NCBI GenBank assembly: GCA_021737185.1
Contig: JAIPEL010000006.1
Span: 1-64,000, forward strand
Direction: 5' to 3'
Origin: Desulfobacterales bacterium
GTDB lineage: Bacteria; Desulfobacterota; Desulfobacteria; Desulfobacterales; CAFBRK01
Length of the DNA stretch: 64,000 nucleotides
Part shown: positions 1 to 7,189 of the stretch, one piece after another
Layout: each line of letters begins with the position of its first letter
Position numbering within the stretch: position 1 is the first letter of the stretch
The notes under the pieces: generated by a model
Seen by the model: the letters and a program-made list of their open reading frames with translations, nothing else
Told to the model about the DNA's origin: nothing
Database searches by the model: none
Translations under genes and position numbers: made by a program

Positions 1-53
1 AGAAAAGGAAGACCGCCGCATAGATCAATTGAATCTGTTCAGGTAACAGGCTC

Positions 54-130
54 GCCACCTTTGAGGTGGCCAATCAAACAACCGCTTTGAGCGGTTCACA
101 TTTTTCAAGCCACCGGCTCTGCCGGTGGTA
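54..130. repeat. Cluster of three perfect hairpins
   Basis: Three short palindromes follow one another: GCCACCT/AGGTGGC (54-70), AACCGCT/AGCGGTT (80-96) and CCACCGGC/GCCGGTGG (112-130). The loops are 3 nt or less and the centres are about 25-35 bp apart. They differ in stem sequence but share spacing and a TTTG or TCT loop. Hairpin clusters like this occur next to Y1-type (IS200/IS605 or RAYT) transposases, and RAYT relics lie downstream. No transposase touches them here, so their origin is inferred. Confidence 0.6.
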
Positions 131-133
131 TAT

Positions 134-265
134 GACTTTGGTAACATGGATGAAGGCTTTTATGACTCTCTTAATCGAATGTATCAGAGGGCAATAAAAA
201 AGGTATTGGGTTTGCATCGAGAACAGAAAAAGGCTATGAAAACAAAATTCAGTTGGATTCAATAA
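134..265 (+). pseudogene. C-terminal gene fragment of unknown family
   Basis: A 43-codon open frame begins directly after the third hairpin and ends at TAA. It reads like the end of a real protein (DFGNMDEGFYDSLNRMY, then a lysine-rich helix). It has no convincing start because the frame runs into the hairpin cluster. The base composition is more AT-rich than the rest of the window. I could not assign a family; it is probably the tail of a gene truncated by the repeat insertion. Confidence 0.3.
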
Positions 266-447
266 AATCAATGGGTTAACCATCTTAATATGCCATACTT
301 TATCACATTTGACAGGAGCCTATCGGAAAGCCGCTGATCTTTCAATGTACTTCCAAATAGTCATAACATTCTGAATTCAATTAATAAATGAATATGTGGG
401 TAAACATAGGGCAATCATTTTTCATGTTGCCATCTCCCGCTTTCTCT

Positions 448-500
448 GATAATGTATTGCATATAGTGCAGGTTTTGACATTGATGTGCATTACATTATC
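448..500 (+). promoter_or_regulatory. Inverted repeat and -35 box before the IS gene
   Basis: GATAATGTATTGCA (448-461) and TGCATTACATTATC (487-500) form a 14-bp inverted repeat with one mismatch, 25 nt apart. A TTGACA (475-480) lies between the arms and a weak -10 candidate overlaps the right arm. The right arm runs into the AGGAGG ribosome binding site of the next gene. It could be an operator for the HTH protein it precedes, or the terminal inverted repeat of the insertion sequence; the sequence does not decide. Confidence 0.45.
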
Positions 501-511
501 AGGAGGCCGCT

Positions 512-1150
512 ATGTCCCCCAGTTCAGATGCCAGCCACAGGCTGGTATCGCTGTTCGACCGGCAGCCGTGCTGGATGATCGCCGAAATCGCCGAAGAGCT
601 GGAGTATTCCGTCCCGTCTGTTCGGCGCTTTCTCGTTCAAGTCGGCTATTACAGCAGTTTCACCCACAACGGAAGCTGGTACACCCTGGCTTCTATACCG
701 CGCTTTAACCGCGAGGGGCTATGGTTTCACCGAGACATCGGCTTTTCCCATGCGGGCAGTCTGACCAACACCCTTGCAGCGCTTGTGGAAAAAAGCCCAA
801 GCGGGATGACCGCCGAACAACTCGGAGAAAAACTGCGCTGCCGCTGTCATACGGTTCTGGTGAAACTGTACCGCCAGGACCGGCTGCAGCGTCAAAAACT
901 CGGCCGCTCCTACATTTATCTGGCAGCCGACAACGATATTGCCGGCTCCCAGCGACGCGCTGTGGAAAAAACCGAAGCGGTCGATCTACCGGCCGAAATC
1001 GCGGTTTTGGTGCTGGTCGAGTTTATCCGCAATCCCGATGCCGGATACGGCAAATTGGCAAAAGCCATCGACCGTCGTACCGGATTGCGGATCGAAGCCA
1101 GTCAAATCAAGGCGCTGTTCGATCAGCACGGTTTAAAAAAAACGGCGTAA
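512..1150 (+). CDS. Winged-helix/HTH first ORF of an insertion-sequence remnant
   Basis: A 212-residue protein with an AGGAGG site 6-7 nt before the ATG. It appears to hold two helix-turn-helix-like segments: residues about 15-60 (MIAEIAEELEYSVPSVRRFL) and about 90-135 (MTAEQLGEKLRCRCHTVLVK). No catalytic residues are visible, so it is probably the DNA-binding partner of the transposase encoded immediately downstream in the -1 frame. Its end contains the slippery run A_AAA_AAA, so a fusion with the transposase frame is possible. I do not recognise the IS family. The gene itself looks intact although the element is truncated downstream. Alternative: a stand-alone regulator. Confidence 0.6.
   Translation: MSPSSDASHRLVSLFDRQPCWMIAEIAEELEYSVPSVRRFLVQVGYYSSFTHNGSWYTLASIPRFNREGLWFHRDIGFSHAGSLTNTLAALVEKSPSGMTAEQLGEKLRCRCHTVLVKLYRQDRLQRQKLGRSYIYLAADNDIAGSQRRAVEKTEAVDLPAEIAVLVLVEFIRNPDAGYGKLAKAIDRRTGLRIEASQIKALFDQHGLKKTA
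1135..1141 (+). other. Candidate -1 programmed frameshift site
   Basis: The heptamer A_AAA_AAA sits three codons before the stop of the HTH ORF, read in frame as TTA AAA AAA ACG GCG TAA. A -1 slip enters the frame that encodes the transposase-like segment (KKNGVNSGAQALG). That frame has no ATG near its beginning. This is the classic arrangement of two-ORF insertion sequences. Function is inferred; no downstream stimulatory stem was demonstrated. Confidence 0.5.
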
Positions 1151-1665
1151 ACAGCGGCGCGCAAGCCCTTGGCATCTTACAAAAGTGTTTGGATCGACTC
1201 TGCCACGAGACGCTGCCGGCAAGCCTTTTTACTTCTGCGCCCCTTGTCCGGTTTTATCCGGAGCAAGACGTGTGTTCGTGTGGCGGCAAGCTGAACGTTC
1301 AAAAGACGCGGCAAAAGACTGTGCTGAGCCTGACGACTCCGTTTTTGGCCGATGAAACGGTACTTTGTTGTCCGCTATGCGGAAGCAATTTTTTTTCGGA
1401 ACCTTTGCGCCGCCTGGTGCCCAAAAGTTGCAATTTCGCCTGGGATGTCATCGTTTTTGTCGGCCGTTCCATGTTCGAGCAACATCAAAGCGTGGATCAG
1501 GTTCGAAAAGCGCTTTTGGCTCGCAATGTGACCATAAGCCCTTCCCAAGTGGACTACCTCGGACAAAAGTTCATCACCTATCTTGCTATTGCCCATCGCC
1601 AAGCAACGCCGCGGATCAACCAGGCAATGACCGGGCAACGGGGTCGGACCACGACAAGCCTATGA
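1144..1665 (+). pseudogene. Truncated transposase N-terminal part
   Basis: About 170 codons in the -1 frame relative to the HTH ORF. It has a four-cysteine zinc-finger-like pattern (CSCGGKL, then CPLCGS about 35 residues later) followed by helical sequence with HTH character (VRKALLARNVTISPSQVDYL). No DDE or other catalytic core follows: coding similarity seems to end near 1640, where a GGGGTC repeat starts, and the frame stops at 1665. The gene lacks its own ATG, consistent with expression by frameshift in the intact element. The first part of ORF-track entry 721-1665 is only a shadow of the HTH gene. Confidence 0.55.
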
Positions 1666-2086
1666 CATAACAATTAATCCATTCAAAATAGGGCTCGAAA
1701 ATAGGTCTATAACGCGTTTTTTAGGGTCAAAAACGGGCATATAGAAATTCAACCCGGAATTTGTTTGCCCTCCATGGCCAGAGCCAGCCGCCACTACATT
1801 CCCGGCTTTATTTGGCATCCCGCTTCGCCAAGGCTTCGCAGGACAAGTATTACCCATCAGGCTTCGCCGTTGGCTTCGACCCGACAGGCCGTTGCCACAA
1901 ACGGGAGTTTCTCCTTCGCTTCCGAAAGGACCGGTATCGGTGGCTGCAGTGGCTTTATCAGGCGAAGAAGCGATACGGAATCACGAGGGAATGGAATTGC
2001 GGGAACCGGTGGTCCCCTATAATGCGCCTTTTGAGGCCGAAAACCCGGAGATAGAGGCGAAAACCCGCTATTTTTGACCGTCATCT
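1640..2086 (+). repeat. RAYT relic unit, copy 1
   Basis: About 400 bp of this region recurs, nearly identical, at 7190-7581. It begins with a GGGGTCGGACCACGACAA boundary motif (1640-1657), continues with AT-rich REP-like sequence (CTATAACGCG, then AGGGTCAAAAAC) and the transposase relic, and ends with a second REP-like segment (CTATAATGCGCC, then GAGGCCGAAAACC). The two copies share the same internal insertions, so the unit was copied after it had decayed. Confidence 0.7.
1774..1990 (+). pseudogene. REP-associated tyrosine transposase relic (copy 1)
   Basis: MARASRHYIPGFIWH in one frame and RCHKREFLLRFRKDRYRWLQ in another together match the start of RAYT/TnpA-REP proteins, which normally read WHITHRCHKREF. 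Here WH, ITH and RCHKREF are separated by two insertions of about 30 nt (1819-1848 and 1858-1889). Both contain GCTTCGCC, then GGCTTCG, then GACA. The gene also ends after KKRYGI, so the HUH and catalytic Tyr parts are gone. It is non-functional. Confidence 0.65.
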
Positions 2087-2108
2087 GTATTTATTTGAAA
2101 CAGTTGCG

Positions 2109-2222
2109 ATGGGCGACCCCAAGACGATTAAAAATATGTATTGCAAAGGATAAATTTTTGAAGGAACTTGAGGCTAATCGGATTTTAGATCAGGCAAAAA
2201 ATCTACCGACCAAAAAGTAAGT
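2109..2222 (+). pseudogene. Short frameshifted coding remnant
   Basis: An ATG-initiated frame (MGDPKTIKNMYCK) stops at 2151, while the +1 frame continues as DKFLKELEANRILDQAKNLP and ends at TAA. Joined by a single-base frameshift the two make a plausible 36-residue peptide. The family is not recognised. The sequence is AT-richer than its surroundings and follows the RAYT relic, so it is probably a remnant. Confidence 0.25.
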
Positions 2223-2407
2223 GATAAAGCGCTCTAACCTTGCAGTCCAGGGAGACAGCAAGGACCGGGGCACTAATGAAAATCAGGCATTAACAAAGTT
2301 TTGAACTTTCAAAAAAGTCAGTGGAAGCTCTTGCTGCCCCTGACCGCAGCGTTGGAGTGAATAGCTGAAACAAGGCGGTTATCATCAACGGCCTCCGGAG
2401 GTCCTTT

Positions 2408-2641
2408 GTGAAAAAAATGGTTGTCGGTATCGCTGCGTTGCTGCTCGTGGGGGTTGCCTGCCTGCTTCCGGTTTCCTGCTCGAAGGACAAGGAGGAAAAG
2501 GGAAGTGTCGAAAAAATGACGGAAAAAGCCGGAAAGGATGTGGCGAACAAGCTCATGGCGCCTATCGACAAGGCCAAGGCCGCCAAGGAAATGCAGGAGG
2601 AGCGGGACCGGGAAGCGGCAGAGAAGGTGCCGGCCAAGTGA
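2408..2641 (+). CDS. Small lipoprotein, unknown function
   Basis: A 77-residue protein starting at GTG behind a GGAGG site. It has a hydrophobic signal segment (about residues 5-20) ending in a plausible lipobox, PVSC at residues 21-24, followed by a highly charged Lys/Glu-rich helix (EKMTEKAGKDVANKLM, then KAAKEMQEERDREAAEK). It is predicted to be a lipid-anchored periplasmic helix. The last about 96 nt reappear as a fragment at 10162-10257. A stand-alone gene with no operon partner; function unknown. Confidence 0.6.
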   Translation: MKKMVVGIAALLLVGVACLLPVSCSKDKEEKGSVEKMTEKAGKDVANKLMAPIDKAKAAKEMQEERDREAAEKVPAK

Positions 2642-2674
2642 AACATACCACCTTTTCGGAGGCAGGGACGGACA

Positions 2675-2839
2675 GTGCCGGAACCGGGAAGGTCGAGTAA
2701 TATTCAGACCGCCAGTCGAAACGTGGTCAAATCCTGGGTCATCGGCGGCTTTGCCATGAGCGTCGTCAAAGGGGAGATCGCATCCGAAAACGGCAAAACC
2801 CGGTACGCGGTCCAAGGGCTCGCCGAGCTGATCATCTAA
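2675..2839 (+). CDS. Possible 54-codon ORF or gene fragment
   Basis: A GTG-started frame not in the ORF track reads SRNVVKSWVIGGFAMSVVKG and ends at TAA (2837-2839). The amino-acid composition looks protein-like and a GGAGG lies about 13 nt before the GTG. It could instead be the tail of a truncated gene. No family recognised. Confidence 0.25.
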   Translation: MPEPGRSSNIQTASRNVVKSWVIGGFAMSVVKGEIASENGKTRYAVQGLAELII

Positions 2840-2869
2840 AGCATCCCTTCGCGGCAATCCGAGTCTGGG

Positions 2870-3040
2870 GCAGGTTTTTTTGATAAGCCGGCCCAGGTCT
2901 CGATCCGGGGGCGTCCATAAGCTTCAGAAATTACTGGATTCCCGCTTTCGCGGGAATGACGAAGGAAATTACTAAATTTCCGCTGCTGTTTACTCCGGAC
3001 TCGATCCGGGGCGGGAATGACGAAAAAGGGAAATTCGGCC
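2870..3040. repeat. Degenerate MITE-like element
   Basis: Contains the core ACTGGATTCCCGCTTTCGC, then GGGAATGAC, and an end segment GGGAAATTCGGCCTTTTTGCG. These match the interior and right end of the better preserved copies at 14233, 15524 and 17098. The left terminal repeat is missing and a second GGGAATGAC block suggests two overlapping insertions. Confidence 0.5.
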
Positions 3041-3042
3041 TT

Positions 3043-3177
3043 TTTGCGCAGCCGGTGAAGCTGGGACTTCTCAAACTCGAAGGGGCAGGCCGATCCGCCC
3101 ACTACCGACTCACCGGGAATCGGCTCAAAAACGGCTCAAACGGCTCTCCCGAACGTAAAGCCGGAAATGGCTCATAA
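3043..3177 (+). pseudogene. C-terminal winged-helix fragment
   Basis: The frame QPVKLGLLKLEGAGRSAHYR followed by LTGNRLKNGSNGSP resembles the last wing of winged-helix domains in AlbA/divergent-AAA ATP-binding proteins. It begins abruptly at the end of the repeat element. Short NGS repeats at DNA level (GGCTCAAA recurring 3121-3200) follow. No start codon or upstream domain is present, so this is a fragment at best. Confidence 0.25.
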
Positions 3178-3227
3178 ACGGCTCAAATGGCTCACTCGGC
3201 GAAACCGCAAAACATTGAACCATCCGT

Positions 3228-3434
3228 CTATGAATCAATCGAGACCCCGGCTTCGTCGATCGGGTCCGGATTCAGCCAGATCACCCACCTGCCGCCGTCT
3301 TCTTCCGACCAGTATATCAACCGGATCTGTTCCATCCCGGCCCACTGGCCTGACACGGCGTCCCGTAGACGGTCATAGCGGCTTGACGAAACTGGGTGGC
3401 CTTCCTTCGAATCCGGTTTTCGCAAATTGCTCAT
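3228..3434 (-). CDS. Small hypothetical protein, last gene of envelope operon
   Basis: 68 residues, beginning 12 nt after the stop of the 437-residue lipoprotein gene on the same strand. This suggests co-transcription as the last gene of the five-gene operon. The sequence is hydrophilic with an aromatic patch (WAGMEQIRLIYWSEEDGG) and has no signal peptide or membrane segment. A GGAGG-type ribosome site precedes the ATG. I recognise no family. The overlapping plus-strand ORFs are less plausible because they lack a ribosome site. Confidence 0.5.
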   Translation of the reverse strand: MSNLRKPDSKEGHPVSSSRYDRLRDAVSGQWAGMEQIRLIYWSEEDGGRWVIWLNPDPIDEAGVSIDS

Positions 3435-3446
3435 GATATCCTCCTG

Positions 3447-4760
3447 TCACGGTGAGATCAGCGCCTGGAAGTAGGAATAGGCGGCAATGATCTGCCTGTT
3501 TTCTCGAACTGCGCCGGCGATTTCGTTTCTCGCCTCGTCAAGCCTCTTCCGTTCTTCGTCCAGGGAATCGCATGCCGCCGGAGGATCGCATTGAAGCGCG
3601 CCGTCTTTTTTCTCGTTTATTGCCGTTTCGATGGCCCTCAGAGAAGACTCCAAGTCTGTCCAGTAGCGAATGACCTTGTAAAAGTCGGTGTTTTTGTCAT
3701 AGGGGATCGAATCATCTGAGCTTCGAGTGAGTGTCGGACTGACATATCGATAGCGATATAGATTTTTCGCGGTGAAGGTTGAAGGAATGGGCAGTTCGGA
3801 AACCAGACCGTCCAGCTTTTCTTTATGGGCCGCTGCGACCGAATCGCCGCTTTGCTTCAATTTTATCAATGTGTCGTAAAAAGCAGATAGTGTATAGGGT
3901 AAAATATACTCCTGGTGTCTTCCCAGTCCCTCCCCGAATTTGCGCAAGTAGGAATTTTGGTTCGGGTCCAGTCTGACCAGCATCGCCCTTCTTACATCCT
4001 GCTGAAACGCCAATAGGGTTGCTGCCTCTCCCGTGGCAAAGTATTGAATATAGCTGGTTTCGAGGGACTGGGCACCGGTATTGGCATCAATGGGAGCGTC
4101 GAGGGTGGCAAGGAGAGGGGCCATTTTCATTCTGTATTTTTTGTTATCATCAGAGTTTTCCTCGGCCATCGAAATCGGCAGTAGCGCAAATTCTTTTCGA
4201 TTGTACCCGAGCTTTGCCGAATCCGGCAGCGCGCCTGTCATGGTCGACCATGCGACTTTTAGACCCAGCATGGTATCGGTTCCGAAGAAAACCGTTTTGA
4301 CATCAACCTCTTTTAGGCCCGTGCCATTTTCAGCTTTCTGAAAAGAATGCCATGTCCCGGGATTCGGCTTGTTGTCCAACTCAAGACTGCTGTCGACCAG
4401 GGTTTTGACTTGTTTCAATCGTTCATTCCATTGGTCGGGCGTCGTTTGATCTCCATAAAATGCGGCCAGAACGACAGCTGCGTCCCCGGTAGCGAAGGTT
4501 GACCCTAAATGAGGGGCAAACGCCCCCGAATTCTTGAATTTGAAGCTGGCGAGCACCGGGAGTTTTTTTCCGTTTTCGAACTGGGGCCCCAGGACACCTT
4601 CAATCCGGGAGATATCCAGGGCCAAAGTGGGCGGTTCGTAGGACAATTCGAGCCCTGCATTAGTTTTTGTTATGAACATCGTACTGGTTTTTCCAACACT
4701 GCACCCGGTGGCCATCAGAATGACGGCAAAAAGCGTAACGGCCCTGAAAGAAAACATCAT
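3447..4760 (-). CDS. Large lipoprotein, unknown function
   Basis: 437 residues with a signal peptide and lipobox (LMATGC at about residues 15-20), so probably anchored in the outer or inner membrane facing the periplasm. The mature part has no motif I know: mixed alpha/beta up to about residue 250, then a helical, charged C-terminal half (about 300-437) with coiled-coil character and a CDPPAACDSL cysteine pair. It overlaps the upstream 136-residue lipoprotein gene by ATGA (4757-4760), so translation is probably coupled. The same operon also encodes a membrane protein and two small proteins, so a shared envelope complex is likely but unproven. Confidence 0.65.
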   Translation of the reverse strand: MMFSFRAVTLFAVILMATGCSVGKTSTMFITKTNAGLELSYEPPTLALDISRIEGVLGPQFENGKKLPVLASFKFKNSGAFAPHLGSTFATGDAAVVLAAFYGDQTTPDQWNERLKQVKTLVDSSLELDNKPNPGTWHSFQKAENGTGLKEVDVKTVFFGTDTMLGLKVAWSTMTGALPDSAKLGYNRKEFALLPISMAEENSDDNKKYRMKMAPLLATLDAPIDANTGAQSLETSYIQYFATGEAATLLAFQQDVRRAMLVRLDPNQNSYLRKFGEGLGRHQEYILPYTLSAFYDTLIKLKQSGDSVAAAHKEKLDGLVSELPIPSTFTAKNLYRYRYVSPTLTRSSDDSIPYDKNTDFYKVIRYWTDLESSLRAIETAINEKKDGALQCDPPAACDSLDEERKRLDEARNEIAGAVRENRQIIAAYSYFQALISP

Positions 4761-5167
4761 GGCGACTCCTTCCCCGACTTCGGGTAGTCATTCATCATCT
4801 CTTCGAATTCAGCCCCATCGTAGCTTGCATTTTCCGGCAGGGGGTACATGCTGCCCACGGCAACACCGAAAAACCCCTTGCTTGGAAATTCCAGGCGGAT
4901 CGAGGTATCCTCCTTTGCAATGTCGATAAACTGCAGTCGATGCCATCCTGCGGCGAAATATGTCTGTTGGGGGACGCGGCCCAGTGTAATGCCGATCGTA
5001 TCTGTTCCGTGGACGATTGCCTGAAGACCTTCCTCCGGAACGAGAACCCGCATTTTCATATGACCGACGCCCCAAATATGTTGAACGCCGGCCTCTTCGT
5101 CCGCATAGTGAATGGCACATCCGAAGAGGACGGGAATCAAACAAAATAACAAGGAAAAGACTTTCAT
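4757..5167 (-). CDS. Small lipoprotein, unknown function
   Basis: 136 residues if started at the ATG at 5167, which gives a clean signal peptide (MKVFSLLFCLIPVLFGC) with the lipobox Cys at residue 17. The ORF-track start at 5194 would add nine non-hydrophobic residues. The mature part is about 115 residues of beta-rich sequence (GVGHMKMRVLVPEEGLQAIV) with an acidic tail. Its stop overlaps the start of the 437-residue lipoprotein gene (ATGA). No family recognised. Probably a periplasmic component of the same unknown envelope system. Confidence 0.6.
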   Translation of the reverse strand: MKVFSLLFCLIPVLFGCAIHYADEEAGVQHIWGVGHMKMRVLVPEEGLQAIVHGTDTIGITLGRVPQQTYFAAGWHRLQFIDIAKEDTSIRLEFPSKGFFGVAVGSMYPLPENASYDGAEFEEMMNDYPKSGKESP

Positions 5168-5246
5168 TGAATGCGCTGGCCTGAAAGAGGTCATTTCGGT
5201 GTTTCCATCCTCCTGTTGTCCTGGCGTTGCTCACGCCGAACGGTCT

Positions 5247-5504
5247 TCAGCGTTCCGGATCCGGTTTCGAGGAAGGAGAAGGGGAGGCCCCGCGCTTTTT
5301 TCTTTCCCCTTTCTTGGGCCGCTTTTTTTCGGTGTTTTTTTCTATCTGTTCGATGTCGGCAAGCAGTAGGAGCGAAGGCTTTGAGGTTCGTCCGAATTGC
5401 GCCTCTTCTTTTACGGGAGGCTTCCTGCAGAAGGCCGTTTCCAGCGTCCGGCGGATCATTTCATCCAGGTCGATCGGCATCTTTTCCCGGCGCCGCATCC
5501 TCAT
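5247..5504 (-). CDS. Small basic protein of the envelope operon
   Basis: 85 residues if started at the ATG at 5504, 18 nt after the stop of the membrane protein gene. The longer track ORF (from 5612) would overlap that gene by about 90 nt. The N-terminal half (MPIDLDEMIRRTLETAF) could be a small helical domain. The C-terminal 40 residues are a Lys/Arg/Pro/Ser-rich low-complexity tail (EKKRPKKGERKKRG). No signal peptide, so it is likely cytoplasmic. Function unknown. Confidence 0.45.
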   Translation of the reverse strand: MRMRRREKMPIDLDEMIRRTLETAFCRKPPVKEEAQFGRTSKPSLLLLADIEQIEKNTEKKRPKKGERKKRGASPSPSSKPDPER

Positions 5505-5521
5505 GGCTTGGATGCGCCTCC

Positions 5522-6550
5522 TCAAGCGGGGGGTTTGTCCACGAACTTCGGGCCCAGGTAACCAGCCTGGCTCATTCCCATCAGGACCACCAATTCCCAG
5601 GGGATTTCCCACAGGACGCCGTCCAGGATGCTCTTGGCCAGAAACAGCACCAGGAGAAGGCCTGTCCAGAAGAGCATCTGGGCCTTGGCAATGGACAGGT
5701 CCTTGGCCGGGGACGATGTTCTGGAGACGCTGACAAGATCTGCCAGGTGCGGCGTAACCGGCGGCGCGGGCGCCTGCGGCAAGATCGCGTTGCCGGACTC
5801 CGGTGCGGGAGGTTTGGAGACCTTGGCGTAACTGATTCCCGTGGTGGCCAGGGACAGGCCCATCAGGGCAAGCAGGGCGTCGGGAATTTCCGGGACCTGA
5901 TGCTGAAACAGCCCGAAGCCGAATACGACGGTGCCGATGGCCACGGTCCAGAGGGCCATCTGGGTGCGGGAAAGGGAAAGATAGCCGTCGGCTCCCGTGA
6001 TCAGGTAGATCGGGCTTCCCTTGGCGGTTTTCGAAATCCAGAGAATGAATGCGACCACGGCCGCGACAACCGCCAGGGTGTAAAGCAGGACCATTTTTCC
6101 GTTGCCCAGATTCACCTCTTTGCCGACCTGTTTCTCATTCCACACCGGGTTGGCGGCCTCGGTCTTCCAGTGGAGAATCGGCGTCACCCGCTTCATGGCC
6201 TTTTGCCGGATCGGCTCGTAGTTGCTGAGGTCGAAAAAAAGCAGCGCGCCGACAAGGGAAGTCTTCTGCCCGTTTTCTTCCCTTTCCCAGCGCTGATGTT
6301 CGATCATGTCGTAGGGGGAGATAAAATCGCCGCTCTTTTCCGGTTTTTTCCCCGCATCTTCTTTGCCCAGTAAATAGAGCCGAGGTTCCTGGTTTGCAGA
6401 GATGTTCGGTGTGACAAACACGCGGACCGGTTGGGATACGAGTTGTCCGTCGGGCATCAGAAGACGCGGCGGCGGATCGGCGGAAAAGCAGGGACCTGAA
6501 ATCGTTGCTGTTAAACAGGCAAGTGCCAAACAGGCGGCGATTCGAAGCAT
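5522..6550 (-). CDS. Membrane protein with duplicated SLSRxQM..LWT motif
   Basis: 342 residues with a strong GGGAGGTGGGAA ribosome site before the ATG. It has a signal peptide (about 1-23), a periplasmic domain of about 125 residues, a membrane helix (about 153-172), then two similar units. Unit one reads SLSRTQMALWTVAIG and then ALLALMGLSLATTGISYA (about 193-245). Unit two reads SIAKAQMLFWTGLLL and then ELVVLMGMSQAGYLGPKF (about 286-335). Each unit pairs a polar S..[RK].QM..W start with hydrophobic helices and ends in LMG[LM]S.A.Y. I recall similar S-L-[AS]-R-x-Q-M-x-W segments in unnamed membrane proteins of other bacteria, but no named family. First gene of the minus-strand operon. Function unknown. 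Confidence 0.6.
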   Translation of the reverse strand: MLRIAACLALACLTATISGPCFSADPPPRLLMPDGQLVSQPVRVFVTPNISANQEPRLYLLGKEDAGKKPEKSGDFISPYDMIEHQRWEREENGQKTSLVGALLFFDLSNYEPIRQKAMKRVTPILHWKTEAANPVWNEKQVGKEVNLGNGKMVLLYTLAVVAAVVAFILWISKTAKGSPIYLITGADGYLSLSRTQMALWTVAIGTVVFGFGLFQHQVPEIPDALLALMGLSLATTGISYAKVSKPPAPESGNAILPQAPAPPVTPHLADLVSVSRTSSPAKDLSIAKAQMLFWTGLLLVLFLAKSILDGVLWEIPWELVVLMGMSQAGYLGPKFVDKPPA

Positions 6551-7189
6551 TTCCCACCTCCCGGGTTTTCAGCAAAGCCTTTAGCCCCCTGTGAAAGAAG
6601 ACCCGTGCGGCCGCCCGCAACACCGGTTTTAGACGGACCCGGTGATGACGTCCTGGGGGCGGCAGTCGCTGAGCGACTGCAATCGAATGCGGGTGCCGGT
6701 TCTTTTTCTTTTTTGGACTATGGCGATTCGGGCAAGAGAGGCAGCGTGATCTTGGAACCGGCGTCAGAGAGAGATTTTCATTGCCCGGCCAATTTTTTGC
6801 TTCCGCCTCTTCGTTATGCGGTAGTTTGAAAAATGTATAATCAACATTCGTGCCAAAAGAAAGCATAAAAAGGAGCGTGGGCCGAAAACCAGCAATTTTT
6901 GTTAGTTTGCAGGGTGTTGAACCGGCGGTTTGCCGGCGGCAAGTCGGGGAGGGCCGGTTCCGGAGCCGGACAGCCCCTGAAACGACGCATCCGGTGCCCA
7001 GATTGCTGTGCAGTCACGACCGGAAAATTGGGCAGCGCCGGGGCAGGGGCAGCGGGTCCGGATTGCCTGCAGCCCCGCCTGCGGAGGACTAATCAGACTG
7101 TCCAGACGGCGTCGGCCGGGTATGGGGTCTGGCTGGGGTCTGGGGTCGCCCACGACAACTTGCTGTACTAACATTGAATTGCTTAATAT
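6551..7189. other. Intergenic region without a supported gene
   Basis: About 640 bp with no convincing coding frame. The only clear structure is the palindrome GCAGTCGCT/AGCGACTGC (6662-6680), a short stem with almost no loop. The region 6940-7100 is GC-rich with several CCGG-type near-palindromes. A TGGGGTCGCCCACGACAACTTG motif at 7141-7162 marks the left border of the second RAYT relic unit. Confidence 0.5.

Noticed and set aside
721-1143. N-terminal part of the 314-codon ORF as transposase sequence
   Set aside because: That part is the HTH gene in another frame; transposase-like sequence only begins near 1144.
5171-6373. 400-codon plus-strand ORF
   Set aside because: Antisense to the 342-residue membrane protein and the small basic protein, which have ribosome sites and a signal peptide; this frame has none.
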